Counted from the stretch's first letter, positions 10,040 through 22,262 are shown. The stretch is DNA of 64,000 nt from Aphrocallistes beatrix (GCA_963281255.1 OY725492.1:930001-994000); one strand, 5' to 3'. The notes: generated by a model from the letters alone, not told the origin. Translations and numbers: made by a program.

Positions 10040-10688
10040 TGCTGGGTTGCGAAGGCAATTCCGTTCCTCACACAGAGGCATATGGACAGACGCGTGTCTT
10101 GGGCAAAAGATAACAATGCCACAGATTGAGAGAAGGTCGTATTCAGTGACGAAATGTCCATTTGGTTGTCACAAGGCAAGATTTGCCTGTGGTGCAGGAG
10201 TGACGAAAACCCAGTAAAATCCACCTCCAAGCACACACCGAAACTTCATGTTTGGGGCCTTTTCTGCTCGTGGCACTTTTCCATTGAAGATATTTCGGGA
10301 GAATTTGACTGGATTGGGATATATTAATATCCTAAACGAGTACTTGATTGCTCAGAGTCAAGATCTGTATCCAGATAGTTGGATTTTTCAGGAGGATAAT
10401 GATCCCAAGCACACCTCCAAGATTGCGAAGGATTTCATGCGGAAGCAGGGTATAGTCAGAATGGATTGGCCTGCATGCAGCCCGGATCTCAATCCAATTG
10501 AAAACCTATGGGCCTGGATAAAAATGCAGCTCAATTTGAGATCTCCCAGGACTCTTGGCGAGCTTGAGAAGATTCTTTATGAAGTCTGGGAAAAAATTTC
10601 AATTGACATTTTGAAGCCATATTGGGAGTTCATGAAGAAGAGAGTAGTTTTGGTAAAGAAGAGTAAAGGTCAGAAGATTAAGTACTAG
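10040..10688 (+). pseudogene. Tc1-like transposase, broken
   Basis: The frame upstream of 10245 carries Tc1 signatures: PFLTQRHMDRRVSWAKD, then an in-frame stop, then VFSDEMSIW with the first catalytic Asp. A one-base shift near 10246 leads to the second part: WIFQEDNDPKHTSK (second Asp) and WPACSPDLNPIENLWAW (the glutamate of the DD34E triad). The N-terminal DNA-binding half is not recognisable. A terminal repeat, ending CACACTGTA on the + strand, lies near 10798; its left partner was not found. The copy is inactive. Transposases of this family cut and paste elements into TA sites. Confidence 0.8.
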
Positions 10689-11220
10689 TGGATATTATAG
10701 TGTAGTGATGTATGCTTTGCTTGTAGTTTGGTTTTAGAAAAGAAAGTTATTACTTTGTTAGAAAAATACACTTAAACATTTTCCCAATTTCATCGTGTCA
10801 CACTGTATTTTAGCGAAGTACTAAATTCTCAGATACAAACTAACAACCTGATACATACTGCAGTGGCGTAGCACTGACTCAAAAAGTGGTCAGGCTAAAA
10901 ACATGTAAACCATGAGTTGGACTCAGAATTTTGCTATATCATTTGTCCAATAAAAATAAAATTAATAATATTATTCTGTGGATTCGTCGTAATGGATCCA
11001 CTTCCACTGCTCAAACCACTTTACATTGAATGCTCTTTGCACAACATTAGTCAACCCAAAAGAGCGTTTTGGGAAAATAAAAGTTTTGGAAGATGGGGCT
11101 CTTTAGGTAAAGGCGATGCCATTGAGAGATATAATTCAGCTAGCAAACTTGATAAATAAGGTCAGATAAAAGATATACATACATTGGAATGCAATAGCAC
11201 AAACTTATAAGCAAATAGGA

Positions 11221-11320
11221 AAATTCATGGTCCGGCCAAAAGCCGGACCATCTGATCCTTGCCCAAAAAAGTGGCCCGGCCAAAGCCGGACCTGCCCACC
11301 TACTCCTACGCCTATGTTAA
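11221..11320. repeat. GC-rich hairpin repeat
   Basis: GGTCCGGCCAAAAGCCGGACC is followed by GGCCCGGCCAAAGCCGGACC, two hairpins in AT-rich surroundings. It resembles the other CCGG-rich hairpin elements of the window (20200, 42126, 51483). Degenerate CTGATACA motifs follow to about 11410. Confidence 0.5.
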
Positions 11321-11509
11321 TTACTGATACATACTGATGTATGTTGATACTACCTGATACACGCTGAACACACTGATTTATGGTCATACAAACCTGATAT
11401 ACACTGATAAAAACCCTTCTGAACAACGAATATCGAAAATTAATATCGAATATACGATACATGTGAATATCGAATATCTAACTAATATATAATCATTGCC
11501 TACTGTATA

Positions 11510-11765
11510 TAAGGCCTCACAGTAACTTGCGGGTTTGGGACTAGGGATGCAGTAGAAGATGGTAGGACTAATACATGAGCTGCCTTAAATCAATAAACAA
11601 AGCACAATAGATATTAGGAATGAATTACCAGCATATATAAATATGGTGTCAAAGTACCCATATCCGTTGTTAAAATTTAGATTAGTCAACATATGGTTCC
11701 GCAATAGGATATATTTGTGACAAATTTGGTGATTTCCAGAGGTCGTTTAAGGGCGCTTCTAAGTG
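11510..11765. repeat. Foldback-element relic (FB family)
   Basis: GGCCTCACAGTA, GGACTAGGGATGCAGTAG, CAGCATATATAAATATGGT, and ATATCCGTTG match, with divergence, the outer arm of the foldback element at 28196-29770. Confidence 0.6.
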
Positions 11766-11975
11766 TTTTTATTATAATACTTGGGAATAGCGCCATGCTA
11801 GATTAAGGCACTCAACAAATCTCAGATGAATTGATTGACAATTGACTGATTTATTAAGTGTGAAGTTGTGCTCATATTTGGCTACTGGAATTCGCTGCTA
11901 ACTTCACACTCGTATCTATATGCTAGTTGATGCGTAGAATTCGATGGCGGGATCAGTTTAAATCTAAACAAACGG

Positions 11976-12397
11976 TTTCGCTTGGGGCGCTGCGCGGCTG
12001 GCGGACACTTTGTGTCCGCCGGAGGCGCCCTATGGGCACCTGGGGTCAAATTGATTAATTATAAGGGAAATAACATATCTAAATACGTCTGTCCCGCTGT
12101 TATAATCGATATTGCACCAAAAATCACCAAATTTATCAATTTTTAAAATTTGGATGGGTAGTTACATCATACGTGAGATATATTAATATACACATTCTAT
12201 CAAAATTTCAGCCTTCTATCTCCTATATAATGGCTGAGTTATGCTCGAATAACTGTATTGCTTAACTTAAGAATGTGACAATGACGTCATAATTCCATGA
12301 TGAGTCGACATTTTGCTCTGAGCTCAGAACTTAGTGGAGCCATAGCCAAAAGACTCCCACATGCCAAAAATCAGCTTTCTGTGCTTGGCAGTTTCTT
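11976..12397 (+). repeat. PAL family copy (head at left)
   Basis: Head with GCGGACACTTTGTGTCCGCC, body, ATGACGTCAT at 12281-12290, then GAGCCATAGCCAAAAGACT and TTCTTCAATCAATTATA. It runs into a TA microsatellite. Confidence 0.8.
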
Positions 12398-12405
12398 CAA
12401 TCAAT

Positions 12406-12441
<36 letters not shown>

Positions 12442-12444
12442 TAA
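12406..12444. repeat. TA and TAAA microsatellite
   Basis: About twelve TA units followed by four TAAA/AAAT units. Confidence 0.95.
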
Positions 12445-12957
12445 ATATACATTAATCGAGTTTTAATAGTAAGGATTTGATAGTATGGATGAAATAGTAT
12501 ATCAAAGGGAAGCCCAAAAATCACGTTCAAAGGGACTACCTTAAACCGATGTACAAAAAAATCGAATGTAGGCACCACAATAATTGTCCTTCTAAAATAG
12601 ACCAATATACAAATTGGAAGCTGATCTCCTAAGGAATACAAAGGACAAATCGAAAATATCCTATTTTGCTATCATTTGTGATACAGATTTGGGATGAGAA
12701 CTTTTTGAATGCCCAAGTATAAATATGTTTGCGACGAAACTATGATGAATTTATTCTAAATTTAAACTAGATTTTGTGGGGTTTTCAAGCACAAATTCTT
12801 AAACATTTATAGAAGTTAAACTCTTTATAGTTGAGGTGGTCCTTGATTGAAGCGAAATCTTGAAATTAATTTTAAACTTGGAATAAGTTAACAAACTTCT
12901 CGGTAAATATCTTATTTTCTGACTTGTTTTTTGTTCGAAAATTGAAATTTTGAATAT

Positions 12958-13117
12958 GTTGAAACTACTGACTGTAGGTATAATTATCAAAAGAGAAATA
13001 CAAATAAGTATAGACACTAATAGGGAATGGCTAAACATTCCGAGCTACGTTGACTAGTACACACTAAGGTTAACCTATAAGGGTTGTTAACAAAGCTTCG
13101 TTAGCTAATCTATAACA
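12958..13117 (-). repeat. Gypsy A 3' LTR
   Basis: TG...CA boundaries, nearly identical to 16698-16858. It follows the polypurine tract in element orientation. Confidence 0.9.
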
Positions 13118-13134
13118 TCACCTCCCTTTTAACA

Positions 13135-13713
13135 TCATTTCTGGTTTAGGTGAGGACGACGGCTGTAATATTGACGTGGCATTCCGTCCCATTCTGTATA
13201 ATCCGCTAGGTATTGGGGTGGTCTTGTTTCTCTCCTTGGATAACGTCTCTCCGGTACGAACTCGGTTTCTTCTATGTCTTCTAGACTATTCGGTTGCTCG
13301 TACTCCGCAGCTGCTGAGCTACTACTGGTCTCTAATCCATTCGGGGTGTCCTCCTGGCTTACCATAGGACCTAATTGCTCTGGTTGGGCGTTTGGAACGG
13401 CGCCGGGTTCTGTTTCTTCTGTTGTAGCAGACGGCGGGTGAACTGTGGTCGTCGTTCCTTCAAACAACTTACAATGATCAAGGTGAACCCACTTGTCCCT
13501 GCGTGGTAGTCCTTTGTTTGAAGGCTTCGATCGGTTGCAGGTCAGACAAGTACGGCAGAATTCCCCCACATCTCCAGCCATTTTTATCCAGAAAAAGTTC
13601 TTTCGTACAGACTGTAAAGTACCAGCAATGCCGAAGTGATGTTGCGAGTGTACGCGCCTTATAACCTCACTTCTCATCTGTTTAGGCACCACCACACGAT
13701 TCTGAAAGTACAA
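13135..13713 (-). pseudogene. Gypsy A integrase zinc-binding region and C-terminal tail, core deleted
   Basis: The protein opens near YFQNRVVVPKQM and has the HHCC zinc finger of retroviral-type integrases: H-S-Q-H-H-F-G, then FFWIKMAGDV and CRTCLTCNRSK. In a full integrase about 150 residues of DD-E core would follow. Here the text passes after about ten residues to a C-terminal segment (RDKWVHLDHC) and a Pro/Ser/Glu-rich tail ending YSRRPHLNQK. No catalytic Asp or Glu context is present, so the element cannot integrate by itself. The deletion removed the core but kept the frame. Confidence 0.85.
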
Positions 13714-13721
13714 CTGGTCCC

Positions 13722-14290
13722 CTACATCCCGCAGGTGTTCCCGTACTCTCTTGAGAGGCCGTTTATCACTTCACCCTGTGCTCGCATTTGTGCCAACGCG
13801 TTCGTTATAACTTCGTCATCCAACTGTCCTTTAGCGATTCTGTCTGGTAAGTCTTGAACTTCTTCTGCCAAGTAAATCTTGTCTTCGAATGTATCCTCGG
13901 AATTCACTTCCTCGTCAAAACTAGCGGTTTGGTTCCGACTAAGATAGTCCGCTACGCAATTTTCTTTTCCCGGACGTACCTCAATTTCTAGTGGCAATCC
14001 TTGAAGCTCCATTAACCACCTTGCAAAAGTTGGTTTTGGGTCCTTCTGTGCTTGTAGCCACTTCAAGGGTGAGTGATCCGTATGTACGACTACTCGTTCT
14101 GCGCCTTTTAGATATACGCTCCATTTTCGTGTTGCGGCTATAGCAGCCCATGTCTCTAATTGGCCTGCGGAATAGTTTCTCTGGCTACTGCTGAGTGCTG
14201 ATGAGAAATATTCGATAGGTCTCACCTTATTAGTGGTCTTGTCCATCTGTCCTAGTACAGCCCCGACCCCAGTACCTGAAGCGTCAGCTT
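13722..14290 (-). pseudogene. Gypsy A RNase H domain
   Basis: EADASGTGVGAVLGQ opens the RNase H fold at about 14275, and YFSSALSSSQRNYS, HTDHSPLKWL and NCVADYLSRNQ complete it. It is separated from the RT frame by a one-base shift at about 14290, and the frame ends before the integrase part. Role: digests the RNA strand after minus-strand synthesis. Confidence 0.85.
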
Positions 14291-14836
14291 CTATATGAAG
14301 GCCTCCTTCCAGTCTGGGTAGGCGAGTGTGACCGGGTCTTTTGACAATTCATGGCGTAGCTGCTGGAAAGATCCTTCGCACTTTGCGTTCCAAACCCAGG
14401 CTGCTCCTTTTCGAGTGAGTCTGTACAAAGGTTCTGCTATACTCGCGAGGTCCCGAATATAGCACCGGTAATAGTTCACCGTTCCAAGAAATCTTTGCAG
14501 CTGGGTGACTGTCTGAGGTCGTGTAAAGCTTTGTATCCGTTCGGTGTAGCTTTTCAATGGGCGTCTACCTGCCGAGGTTACCCAATGACCCAGAAATTCC
14601 ACTGAATCGTAGCCTAATCGACACTTATCCCTCCTTAGTTGAAGTCCCGCTTTGTCCAGGCACTCCAAGACCCGGGTAAGGTGTTCTAGGTGTTCGGCGA
14701 ATGTTTGAGAATAAATCAATATATCGTCTACGTAGCTCTCAGCATTGGTGACTCCGTCTAACGCTTGGTCCATTAATCTTTGGAAAGTGGCCTGGCTGTT
14801 GCAGAGTCCGAATGGCATAGCTAACATTTCAAACAA
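14291..14836 (-). pseudogene. Gypsy A reverse transcriptase, palm and thumb
   Basis: FEMLAMPFGLCNSQATFQ and the catalytic SYVDDILIYS motif are present, followed by LQRFLGTVNYYRCYI and EPLYRLTRK of the thumb and connection. The frame continues from the N-terminal RT part at 14972-15170, but a stop and a frame change separate them (14837-14971). The family copies element RNA into DNA. Here it is a broken copy. Confidence 0.88.
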
Positions 14837-14971
14837 GCCCCGAGGGGTGTGGAACGCTGTCTTTTCTACATCGCAAGGTCGGATGGGGATAGTCCAATAC
14901 GCGGAAGCTATGTCTAGATTCGAGAAGTAGCGATTTCCCTGAAGCTTGTCGAATATACTCTGTGGGTTGGG

Positions 14972-16672
14972 TCAACTATATTCGTCGCGTTTGGTTACTT
15001 TGTTTAAGCGTCGGTAATCTACGGCAAACCGTAAGCTTCCATCTTTCTTTTTCACTAATACAATATCCGAGGCCCAGGGTGATGAGCTAGGTCTGATTAT
15101 CGGTGGGTGTGCCCCAAGCATTTCTCCTAGTTGCCTGTTTATTTCTTCCTCCCACTTTGGGGGTACCCTTCTTGGCCGACTGTTTTGGGGTAACGCGTCC
15201 CCAGTAATGATGGCGTGCTTGGTAGGAAGCTTTGTACGCGAAGGCTTCCTGTGATTCGGCGCAAATAAGCTGTCAAATTGCTCCACTAGTTTTTCCATTC
15301 TAACACGATCTCTGTTGGCTAACTTCCTACTCACAATAGGGGGATGCGTCCCTTTCTCGGTCGTCTCCAGCTCCTCGTCCTGTTTTGCTACCTGAGCCCG
15401 GGCTAGTGGGGTGGCTCCGTACACTGCCGTTTCATAGGGTTCCCAGACCTCTCCAATTTTGATCCGACTCTGTTGGAAATCAAACGAGACAGTCCCCAGA
15501 TGTCGCATGAACTGGCGACCGAGCAGGACTGTTGGTTCTTCCGAGTCTAACACCTGTAGTTTCTGTAGGAGAGGTTTGTGGGATCCCACCTTGATCTCTG
15601 CCATTATGTGTCCTAGGACTCTAACAGGACTGTTGCATAGGCCGTATACTTTGCTGGGTTCGGGTTTAATCATTCGGGTCAACTTTAGACGCTCTACTGT
15701 GGCTCTATCTATTACGCAAGGAGTTGCGCCTGTATCCAGCATTGCCTTTACTTTTTGACCTTGGACCCGTATGTTCAGTGTGACAGCGTCCTCAAAAGTT
15801 GTCACTTGGTATACTTCTCTATTACTTGGCGTTACTTTTCTAGTGTCGGATAGTCCACCTTTGGCTTGACAATATTTAGCCCTATGCCCGCTTTGCTTAC
15901 AGATTGTGCACTTCTTGAATGGACATGAGCCTACGAAGTGACCGGGTTGGCCGCAGCCGAAGCACTTTCTATCTGCGGGAGCCGATCTCTTATCTCGGCG
16001 GGGTTTGCTTTGCTGTCTGTGGACCACACCGACGATACCATCTCCGTCGCTGCTGTCTTCGGTAATGGGGGCTTCCTTATCTTGCACCTTGTCCACTGAC
16101 CTAGTAACCCACACTTTTTCTGTACTTGCGCCGCGCCATCCTCTGTCGAGAGGGATTCCTTTGCTGTTTAGTACCTGCCGCATTTCCGTCCCCATCTTCA
16201 CTGCCCCGTCTTCAGAGAGATCAGCGGCTTGTTGGCTTACCCACTCTTTCAGCTTGGGAAGTACCTCTTGGGGTAGATGTGTTAGCATAAACCGACATCC
16301 TTGTTTGGGCGTGAGTTGAGCTCGAATTGCTTCTTCCAAATATCTGGCGAAGAAGTCGGTAACACACTCCCCAGGTGGCCATGTCATTAGTCTGAATTTC
16401 TCGGTGGCCGAAAATTCGTCCGTTTTAGGGTCCAATCGTTCGACAAGGTAGGTGAAGGCGGCGTCCAGCGAATCTAAGCCTAGAGTCACCAGTACCACTT
16501 TGCATTCCATTTTGCCACGGTTGACGTAGGCCGGCAGGAGGCGGATCGCGGCCTTTTTCCCTCCTTCCCCCAGCACCAATGTCGAAACCGCAGCTTCAAA
16601 GAACGGTCGCCACGCACTGATAGATTGCCCTTGCTGTAGTGGAGGGATTCCAATGTTGATCGGCGACGCCAT
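14972..16672 (-). CDS. Gypsy A gag-protease-RT start (fused frame)
   Basis: A 566-codon open frame. Residues 1-200: gag-like capsid part ([12 protein letters not shown] and [16 protein letters not shown]). About 235-270: two zinc knuckles, [14 protein letters not shown] and [14 protein letters not shown]. About 310: aspartic protease with [13 protein letters not shown]. About 495-565: RT fingers, with [17 protein letters not shown] and [10 protein letters not shown]. It ends in a premature stop where RT should continue. gag and pol are in one frame without a shift. The start ATG at 16672 lies 26 bases inside the 5' LTR edge. Confidence 0.85.
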   Translation of the reverse strand: MASPINIGIPPLQQGQSISAWRPFFEAAVSTLVLGEGGKKAAIRLLPAYVNRGKMECKVVLVTLGLDSLDAAFTYLVERLDPKTDEFSATEKFRLMTWPPGECVTDFFARYLEEAIRAQLTPKQGCRFMLTHLPQEVLPKLKEWVSQQAADLSEDGAVKMGTEMRQVLNSKGIPLDRGWRGASTEKVWVTRSVDKVQDKEAPITEDSSDGDGIVGVVHRQQSKPRRDKRSAPADRKCFGCGQPGHFVGSCPFKKCTICKQSGHRAKYCQAKGGLSDTRKVTPSNREVYQVTTFEDAVTLNIRVQGQKVKAMLDTGATPCVIDRATVERLKLTRMIKPEPSKVYGLCNSPVRVLGHIMAEIKVGSHKPLLQKLQVLDSEEPTVLLGRQFMRHLGTVSFDFQQSRIKIGEVWEPYETAVYGATPLARAQVAKQDEELETTEKGTHPPIVSRKLANRDRVRMEKLVEQFDSLFAPNHRKPSRTKLPTKHAIITGDALPQNSRPRRVPPKWEEEINRQLGEMLGAHPPIIRPSSSPWASDIVLVKKKDGSLRFAVDYRRLNKVTKRDEYS

Positions 16673-16697
16673 TTAGGTCTGATAGTATTTGTATTTA

Positions 16698-16858
16698 TGT
16701 TGAAACTACTGACTGTAGGTATAATTATCAAAATAGAAATACAAATAAGTATCTACACTAATAGGGAATGGCTAAACATTCCGAGCTACGTTGACTAGTA
16801 CACACTAAGGTTAACCTATAAGGGTTGTTAACAAAGCTTCGTTAGCTAATCTATAACA
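16698..16858 (-). repeat. Gypsy A 5' LTR
   Basis: Partner of 12958-13117, followed on its outer side by AATA. The bases just inside it do not begin with TGG, so no standard tRNA primer site was identified. Confidence 0.9.
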
Positions 16859-17087
16859 AATATATACCTTTACATTAATTTTGCTTTATAATGCAAGGTG
16901 TGCATATGTCTATGCTCCATTCAAACCCCAATTCAATTAGACTTGGCAATCGATGATTTTTTCGTTTATCTAAAATTTATGATGAGTCATAATACCTTTT
17001 AGATATTCAAAGTTTAATATCTCTTGAACAGAGAAGACACTTATAGAAGTGAAGGTGTGATTTATAACATGTTTAGTGTGGGAAAAT

Positions 17088-17180
17088 AGCCCATCACAGA
17101 TAAGATGGGAATCTGCTTGCACATTCATTGGATGATGATATAATTCTTTATGTTGAGTCTTCATCCAGGATTGTGGAAGC
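17088..17180. repeat. Worn hairpin MITE (CACAGACGGG family)
   Basis: CCCATCACAGATAAGATGGG and ATTCATTGGATGATG match the copy at 4909-5029. The right arm is degraded. Confidence 0.45.
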
Positions 17181-18350
17181 AGAATAAATATTTTTAATAT
17201 ACTTGTACAATATTATGTGGATTTATGTGTCAGCCTTCTAACAATCCATTATCTTACGTGTACATAAGTATACATTATGCTCCGAATATACATACATGAG
17301 CAATATCTGTTTTCGAAAAAACCGTCCGGGCGTAAAAATTGTCCGACCGGACAGATTTTCAGAAACATAATGATATCTAGAAAGTAAAATGTTACCATGA
17401 AAATACCCCCAATTCTTTGCTACTAAGCCACTGTGCAATATAGTATCAGTATTCACAGATGATCGAACACAGAGGGAGATATCAAAATTGGTCATCAACA
17501 GGATTGGGCAAAACCCCCGTTTTTGGGTCAAACCCCATTATTCTAAGCGAATCAATTTTATTTGATCATATCTATTTTGACATAACCTAGAGAATCAATA
17601 TTCTGTCAATCTAATCGACAATGTAGTTACTACCATAATAATTGGAATTCTTAAAAATCTATGAATAAATAGGAATTCACACTAACTACTTGTATAATGC
17701 GCTACTATGTATTTGATGACTCAGAATGGATCAGTGCCGAAAATCTAGATCCTGTGTACCTGATTTCCGGGATGGTACCGTCTACCAAGGAATTAATGGT
17801 ATCGCACGTAATACGTTGACCTCTCACTTTCCCCGAGGAATTAGGGTAGCAGGTAAAACTACCAAAAGCTCAGCAGTCTTTAGTCTTGGAACGAGCCAAC
17901 ATAATTGACAAAAGTTTCAAGATTAGTGATTAGTGAGTTCGTACGTATATACTTAACCTGAATTGGAATCGGGTCCATTTTTCAGAGCCCAAACTGGTCC
18001 CCCAGTTTGAGGGCTCTAGACTCAAGTTTAGTAGCCATAGCTAGTCCCTATTACTAAGTTTTGTCGGACAATTTTGCATGTCATGACAGCATCTGCTTTT
18101 GCTTACAAAATTTGGATGAGAGAAATCTTTTATAAACTACCAAATTCCTTCATTAATAGATTTTTAAAATAAGTAAGAGGATTTTTGAAAAGTTCGACTT
18201 TCAAAATTTTACTAACTTTCGTTTTATCTAGAAATTTCGAAATCTGTCAGTTCATTATCTTGTACTTTCTGATATATTTATCCAAATATTTTTTGGTTTT
18301 CTTTGCCGAATTGACCAAAATAGATCCTACTGGAATTACATTTGGGATAC
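17181..18350. other. Intergenic stretch without recognised genes
   Basis: AT-rich. Short frames (for example 17238-17531 minus and 17726-17908 plus) have no family signature. Nothing further is supported. Confidence 0.4.
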
Positions 18351-18746
18351 AGGGGCCATATTATTCACTAAGAAAACTTAAGATTTGCTTAACTTTATAT
18401 AACTTCATATAGTGGAAATTTTGAAGAGTTGCATTACGATTTGGGTAAATAGATGTTCAATGATACCAATAGAAATATAAACTACCTAAATACTGGAAAA
18501 ATTTCCAAGTCACTCTCGAAATATTCGTGATGTCATATTTAAGTATTATGACGTCATACTTAACTTAAAATATTACGTAACTTTCTGAAAAGTTTAACAA
18601 ATGAGTCAAAATTTGTCAAGCATTTCAATTGTACCACTTAAAATTAATAGAGTATGCAATCTATTTGAATTCTTTAAAAATCTCTTCTAATTTGAAGATT
18701 CAAAAGTTAAGCAAATCTTAAGTTTTCTTAGTGAATAAGGCCCCAG
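18351..18746. repeat. MITE with GGGGCC-TATTCACTAAG termini
   Basis: Inverted ends of about 40 bases: GGGGCC then TATTCACTAAGAAAACTTAA and GATTTGCTTAAC on the left, mirrored on the right ending at GGCCCC. An ATGACGTCAT palindrome lies at 18548-18557. Non-coding. Confidence 0.75.
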
Positions 18747-20195
18747 GTTTCTGCCATTTTTAGTACCACCTTAGCAAAAATGACCCAATGTTCTTCAACA
18801 CTCGCAGTTTTGTGCTAATCTAAGCTTAAAATATACTCAAAAACGTGGTTATTTATAAAAGAGTATTCTAAATTTGCTTTGGTGATTTTAAGGTAGAATA
18901 TCTAGAGGGATAATAGTGGCTGCCAGCGTGAACAGGCATGTTTGGTCCCTCTGACCTGACATCTATATCCAGCATGATTCACAAATTTTTCAAGGTATGT
19001 TACTTACTTTTTTGATTGTATTCTTGATTTATTACTAAGGTTCTACGCAATAGAAACACTTTCTCGAACAAGTATTACCACCTTACTTCTGAAACATCCT
19101 AAGTTCATGATTTCTAAAATAATGATTTGTATCCTCGAAATCGAGAAGCATGTTTGTAAATATTTTTTTATATTAATGTTTCTCAGAGGTGAGATCCACA
19201 CCAAATGTATCAGAAATCCATATTTGATTATATGGCTATTTATATTATTTTTCAAGGTCTCTACCTAATTCGAAATATAATGCATGGAGAAGAACTTCAG
19301 AATAAAGCACTTGTTTTTCTTGAAGTGGGAAGATGGGAGCTACTGGGGATGGAGATGTATTTATATTTATTGACGGAGAAAATGACAAAAATTAGAGAAA
19401 ATCCCACATTCTCTGTGATGTGTTTGATCCGTAAAGATCTTTAGCAGGAACTTAGATGCTTTGCCTGTATTCACCATTTACAATTCTACACAAAACTCAG
19501 ATAAATCAAGATTCAATCAATGAAAATGTGTACGTTGACGCCTGAACCTTTACAAACATTTTATAGTGTCTCAAACTTTCTTCTACTCCAGTGTATCCAG
19601 CAAGCTAGAAGGCTAGTGGCATAGATTAATAAATAATTAGGATTCCTAGCCCGGGAAACGATGACCTGGGCATTCTGAGATGAGCTGATATTCACTCCGG
19701 GCTTCCCAGGCTCCATTTCTATATTAATTGCCCTGTACTATTAATGTAAATACTGCGAAATCTAACAGTCCGATTTTTATATTATCTTACGAAATTTCCA
19801 AAGTTTGTTGTGTAACCAATTATTTTTCGTTTTTCTGCTAAGTTAAACGCAACTATTTTTTGGAATTCTCGATATCAGATAGAATAGATAGTGTAGATTA
19901 CATTTTCTTATTTAATTTTTCTTCAATTTATTTTCATTTTTCCATATTCATTTTTAAAACGAGAGCGATTGTCTCGAATAGCTAGTTTCAAATCAATGAA
20001 TCTCATGAAGGCCTATTAACCATCCCAGAACAACTCCTACATACCTCGGTTGAATTGAACTAGTGAATAATGTACTAAATTTACTCGTCTTCATACGTCA
20101 CCATACTATGTGTTAGAAGGAGTTAGAATTGTGAGTTTAATCTTGCATACTCCAGTTTCATGTAATAAGAGTGTTATCATTGTCATGCTATATAT
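18747..20195. other. Intergenic stretch without recognised genes
   Basis: Only short unsupported frames. A GC-richer patch near 19650-19715 (GCCCGGGAAACGATGACC) may be an old repeat. Confidence 0.35.
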
Positions 20196-20197
20196 GG

Positions 20198-20335
20198 TCC
20201 CCCCCTACAGTTGGTCCGGCCGGACCATTCATGGCGCCCTTTCACCATATAATGTCCCCCCTCGGACCATGTATGGCGCTATGTATGGTCCGATCGGACC
20301 ATGTACAGCGCCGTGGACGGTCCCCTTTGTCATAT
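20198..20335. repeat. GC-rich hairpin repeat (GGTCCGNCCGGACC)
   Basis: TTGGTCCGGCCGGACCATTC and ATGGTCCGATCGGACCATGT are near-perfect palindromes, with GGCGC spacers and the run GGTCCCCCCCTA at the left edge. A related piece lies at 21134-21186 (GGGGGGACCATCCACGG and GGTCCGGCCGGACC). Confidence 0.6.
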
Positions 20336-20674
20336 AATATACTTTTCGACTATTCACGGCGTCGCAAATTCATTCCTAAGCATGCCCCTTGCTTACCCCT
20401 ATTTGCAAAATAATAGAGAACTAATACTTGTACTAATAACTACTATAATTAGCAACCAGTGATGATGAATCTCCTCAGATCTCCTCCTTATACTTCTTTT
20501 TTCATTGTTTGTGCAGTTTATGGGGTAGCTATGCTCAGTTAAATAAATAAACGCCTTCTCAGCAAGTAGAAATTCTTTATCTACTTCATCATCACTGGTT
20601 GCCATTATGAAATACAAATAAAAAAACTCTCATATGTAACCAAATAAGGGTTTTTATATACATACCTACTAGCA

Positions 20675-20910
20675 TAGGCGTCGGATCCACCCGGCCACCC
20701 GGCATGGGCCGGATACACCCGGAGGGCCTACCTGGCTGGGTAAAAGCTTACCCGATACACTCCCAAAGTCCTAGAACCGTGTATCAGGCAGTATTATGTA
20801 TTGTGCCGTGAATGTAGCGGCCCCGGAATCGATTGGGCCGACCCCGGAGCCTACGGGCCGGGCGGCCCCAAGGGTCGGTGGGCCCATTTCCGACGCGTAT
20901 GCCTACTAGA
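20675..20910. repeat. GC-rich element with AGGC...GTCGGA ends
   Basis: A sudden GC-rich island of about 230 bases in AT-rich DNA. The ends are AGGCGTCGGATCC at the left and TTTCCGACGCGTATGCCT at the right, roughly inverted. The interior has CCCGG and GGCCC runs. Non-coding. Confidence 0.5.
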
Positions 20911-21133
20911 CCTAATTATTGTATCAGAGAACGATATTGAATGATGTATAAGTGAAGTGTTATATGTATCATTATTTCTCTCTATTAAGGTTCTAAGCTT
21001 CATAAATTATTGTCACCAAATATTGGTTGGGCCTATCCCTATTTAATGTATTGCCAAATAGATTGATTGAGACAATATACTAAAGTAAAAATGCAAATAC
21101 AATGTTAAAAGAGCACATTTCATGTAATATTAA

Positions 21134-21186
21134 TAGGGGGGACCATCCACGGCTGCCGTGGATGGTCCGGCCGGACCAGTTACGGC
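21134..21186. repeat. GC-rich hairpin fragment
   Basis: GACCATCCACGGCTGCCGTG and GATGGTCCGGCCGGACC form nested hairpins. Related to 20198-20335. Confidence 0.5.
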
Positions 21187-21457
21187 GTGACAACCATAAC
21201 ATCGTTGATTAGATAGAATTCATGTTTCTCCATTTTCAATTAACAATTTTTATTTAGCTACTTGTAGAATAAATTGGCAGAGATGCCACACCTTAAGGAG
21301 GAGATCAATATTTGAACAAATTTAAAACTTAGACTGCCATACTATAATATTAGGATAGCTACTCAAACCCAAAAGTTTTCCTCCACATTCCGAGCTGTTT
21401 TTATATTCCATATTAATATGTTCAAGTGCGCTGTACAATTCAATAAAAGCAGGTGTG

Positions 21458-22076
21458 TGTTATGCATGTACGTATGTATGTGTATGTATGTGTATGTATG
21501 CTTGTAAGGTATGTATATGCATTGAAATTAATTTAAGTGGATGTGTCGTGCGCGATACGGAAAAGATGAGTTTTCAAGAGTTTTTTGAAGAGAAGAAGTG
21601 AGGGGGCATTCCGAATGCTCGGAGGCAGAAGATTCCACTCAACAGGCGTAGCTAAAGTGAATGCACGATCACCCAGAGTTTTGGAAGATTTGATAGTAGG
21701 ATGCCCAAGGAGGATGGCGTTGGATGATCGTAGAGTACGATTGAATGACTTAACCTGTATGAGCTGGATGATATAGTCCGGAGCAAGAGAATGGATGGCT
21801 TTGTAAGTTATGAGGAGGATTTTAAAGAGGATACGATGTTTAACAGGCAGCCAGTGGAGGTTAATAAGAAGAGGAGATGACGAAAAGGTACGAGAAACAT
21901 TGTAGATAAGCCTGGCTGCACTGTTCTGGACTCGCTGGAGTCGAGCTAAGAGGGATGAGGGGCAACCATACAAGAGACTGTTACAATAATCAAGACGAGA
22001 TGTGATAAGAGAATTAACAAGAGTTTCACAGACTTCCCTAGAGAGATACTTTCTAATACGCCGGATGTTATAGATG
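21458..22076 (-). mobile_element. LINE 3' part (continues at 27119-27720)
   Basis: The minus-strand frame 21533-22135 encodes the C-terminal RT segment of a jockey/CR1-like non-LTR element: LVNSLITSRLDYCNSLLYG, LQRVQNSAARLI, LHWLPVKHRI, FKKLLKTHLF. A TATG/CATA microsatellite (about 21458-21514) sits at the 3' end, as is usual for such elements. The frame is cut at 22076 by the gypsy B insertion and resumes at 27119. Confidence 0.85.
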
Positions 22077-22261
22077 TATAGTATAGTTAACTGTAGTCCG
22101 TAATAGATCCTAATTACGAAGTAAATTGTTAACAAACCAATGAGGTTTGTTTAATAGCTAATTGATATTCTTTGGCGGTTTATAGGCAGAACGTATTCAT
22201 TAGTGTTTGATTTGGTGTTCTTTGGATATTAAATAGATAGTATCGATTAGCTATTGTTATA
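22077..22261 (+). repeat. Gypsy B 5' LTR
   Basis: 185 bases, matched at 26924-27118. The LTR and target boundary is ambiguous by one or two bases because both are TA-rich. Confidence 0.9.
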
Positions 22262-22262
22262 C

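Larger units (their letters stand above)
12958..16858 (-). mobile_element. Ty3/gypsy LTR retrotransposon A (minus strand, defective)
   Basis: Two direct repeats of about 160 bases (12958-13117 and 16698-16858) begin TGTTGAAAC and end CTATAACA, flanked by AATA on both sides (4-bp target duplication). They differ at only a few positions. The element reads on the minus strand: gag and protease and RT start (14972-16672), RT (14291-14836), RNase H (about 13722-14290), integrase zinc-binding part and tail (13135-13713). The polypurine tract AAAAGGGAGGTGA lies next to the left LTR (13118-13131). Four frames are needed, and the integrase catalytic core is missing. Confidence 0.92.

Noticed and set aside
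15459-16319. Plus-strand frames opposite gypsy A gag-pol
   Set aside because: Shadows of the minus-strand gag-protease frame.
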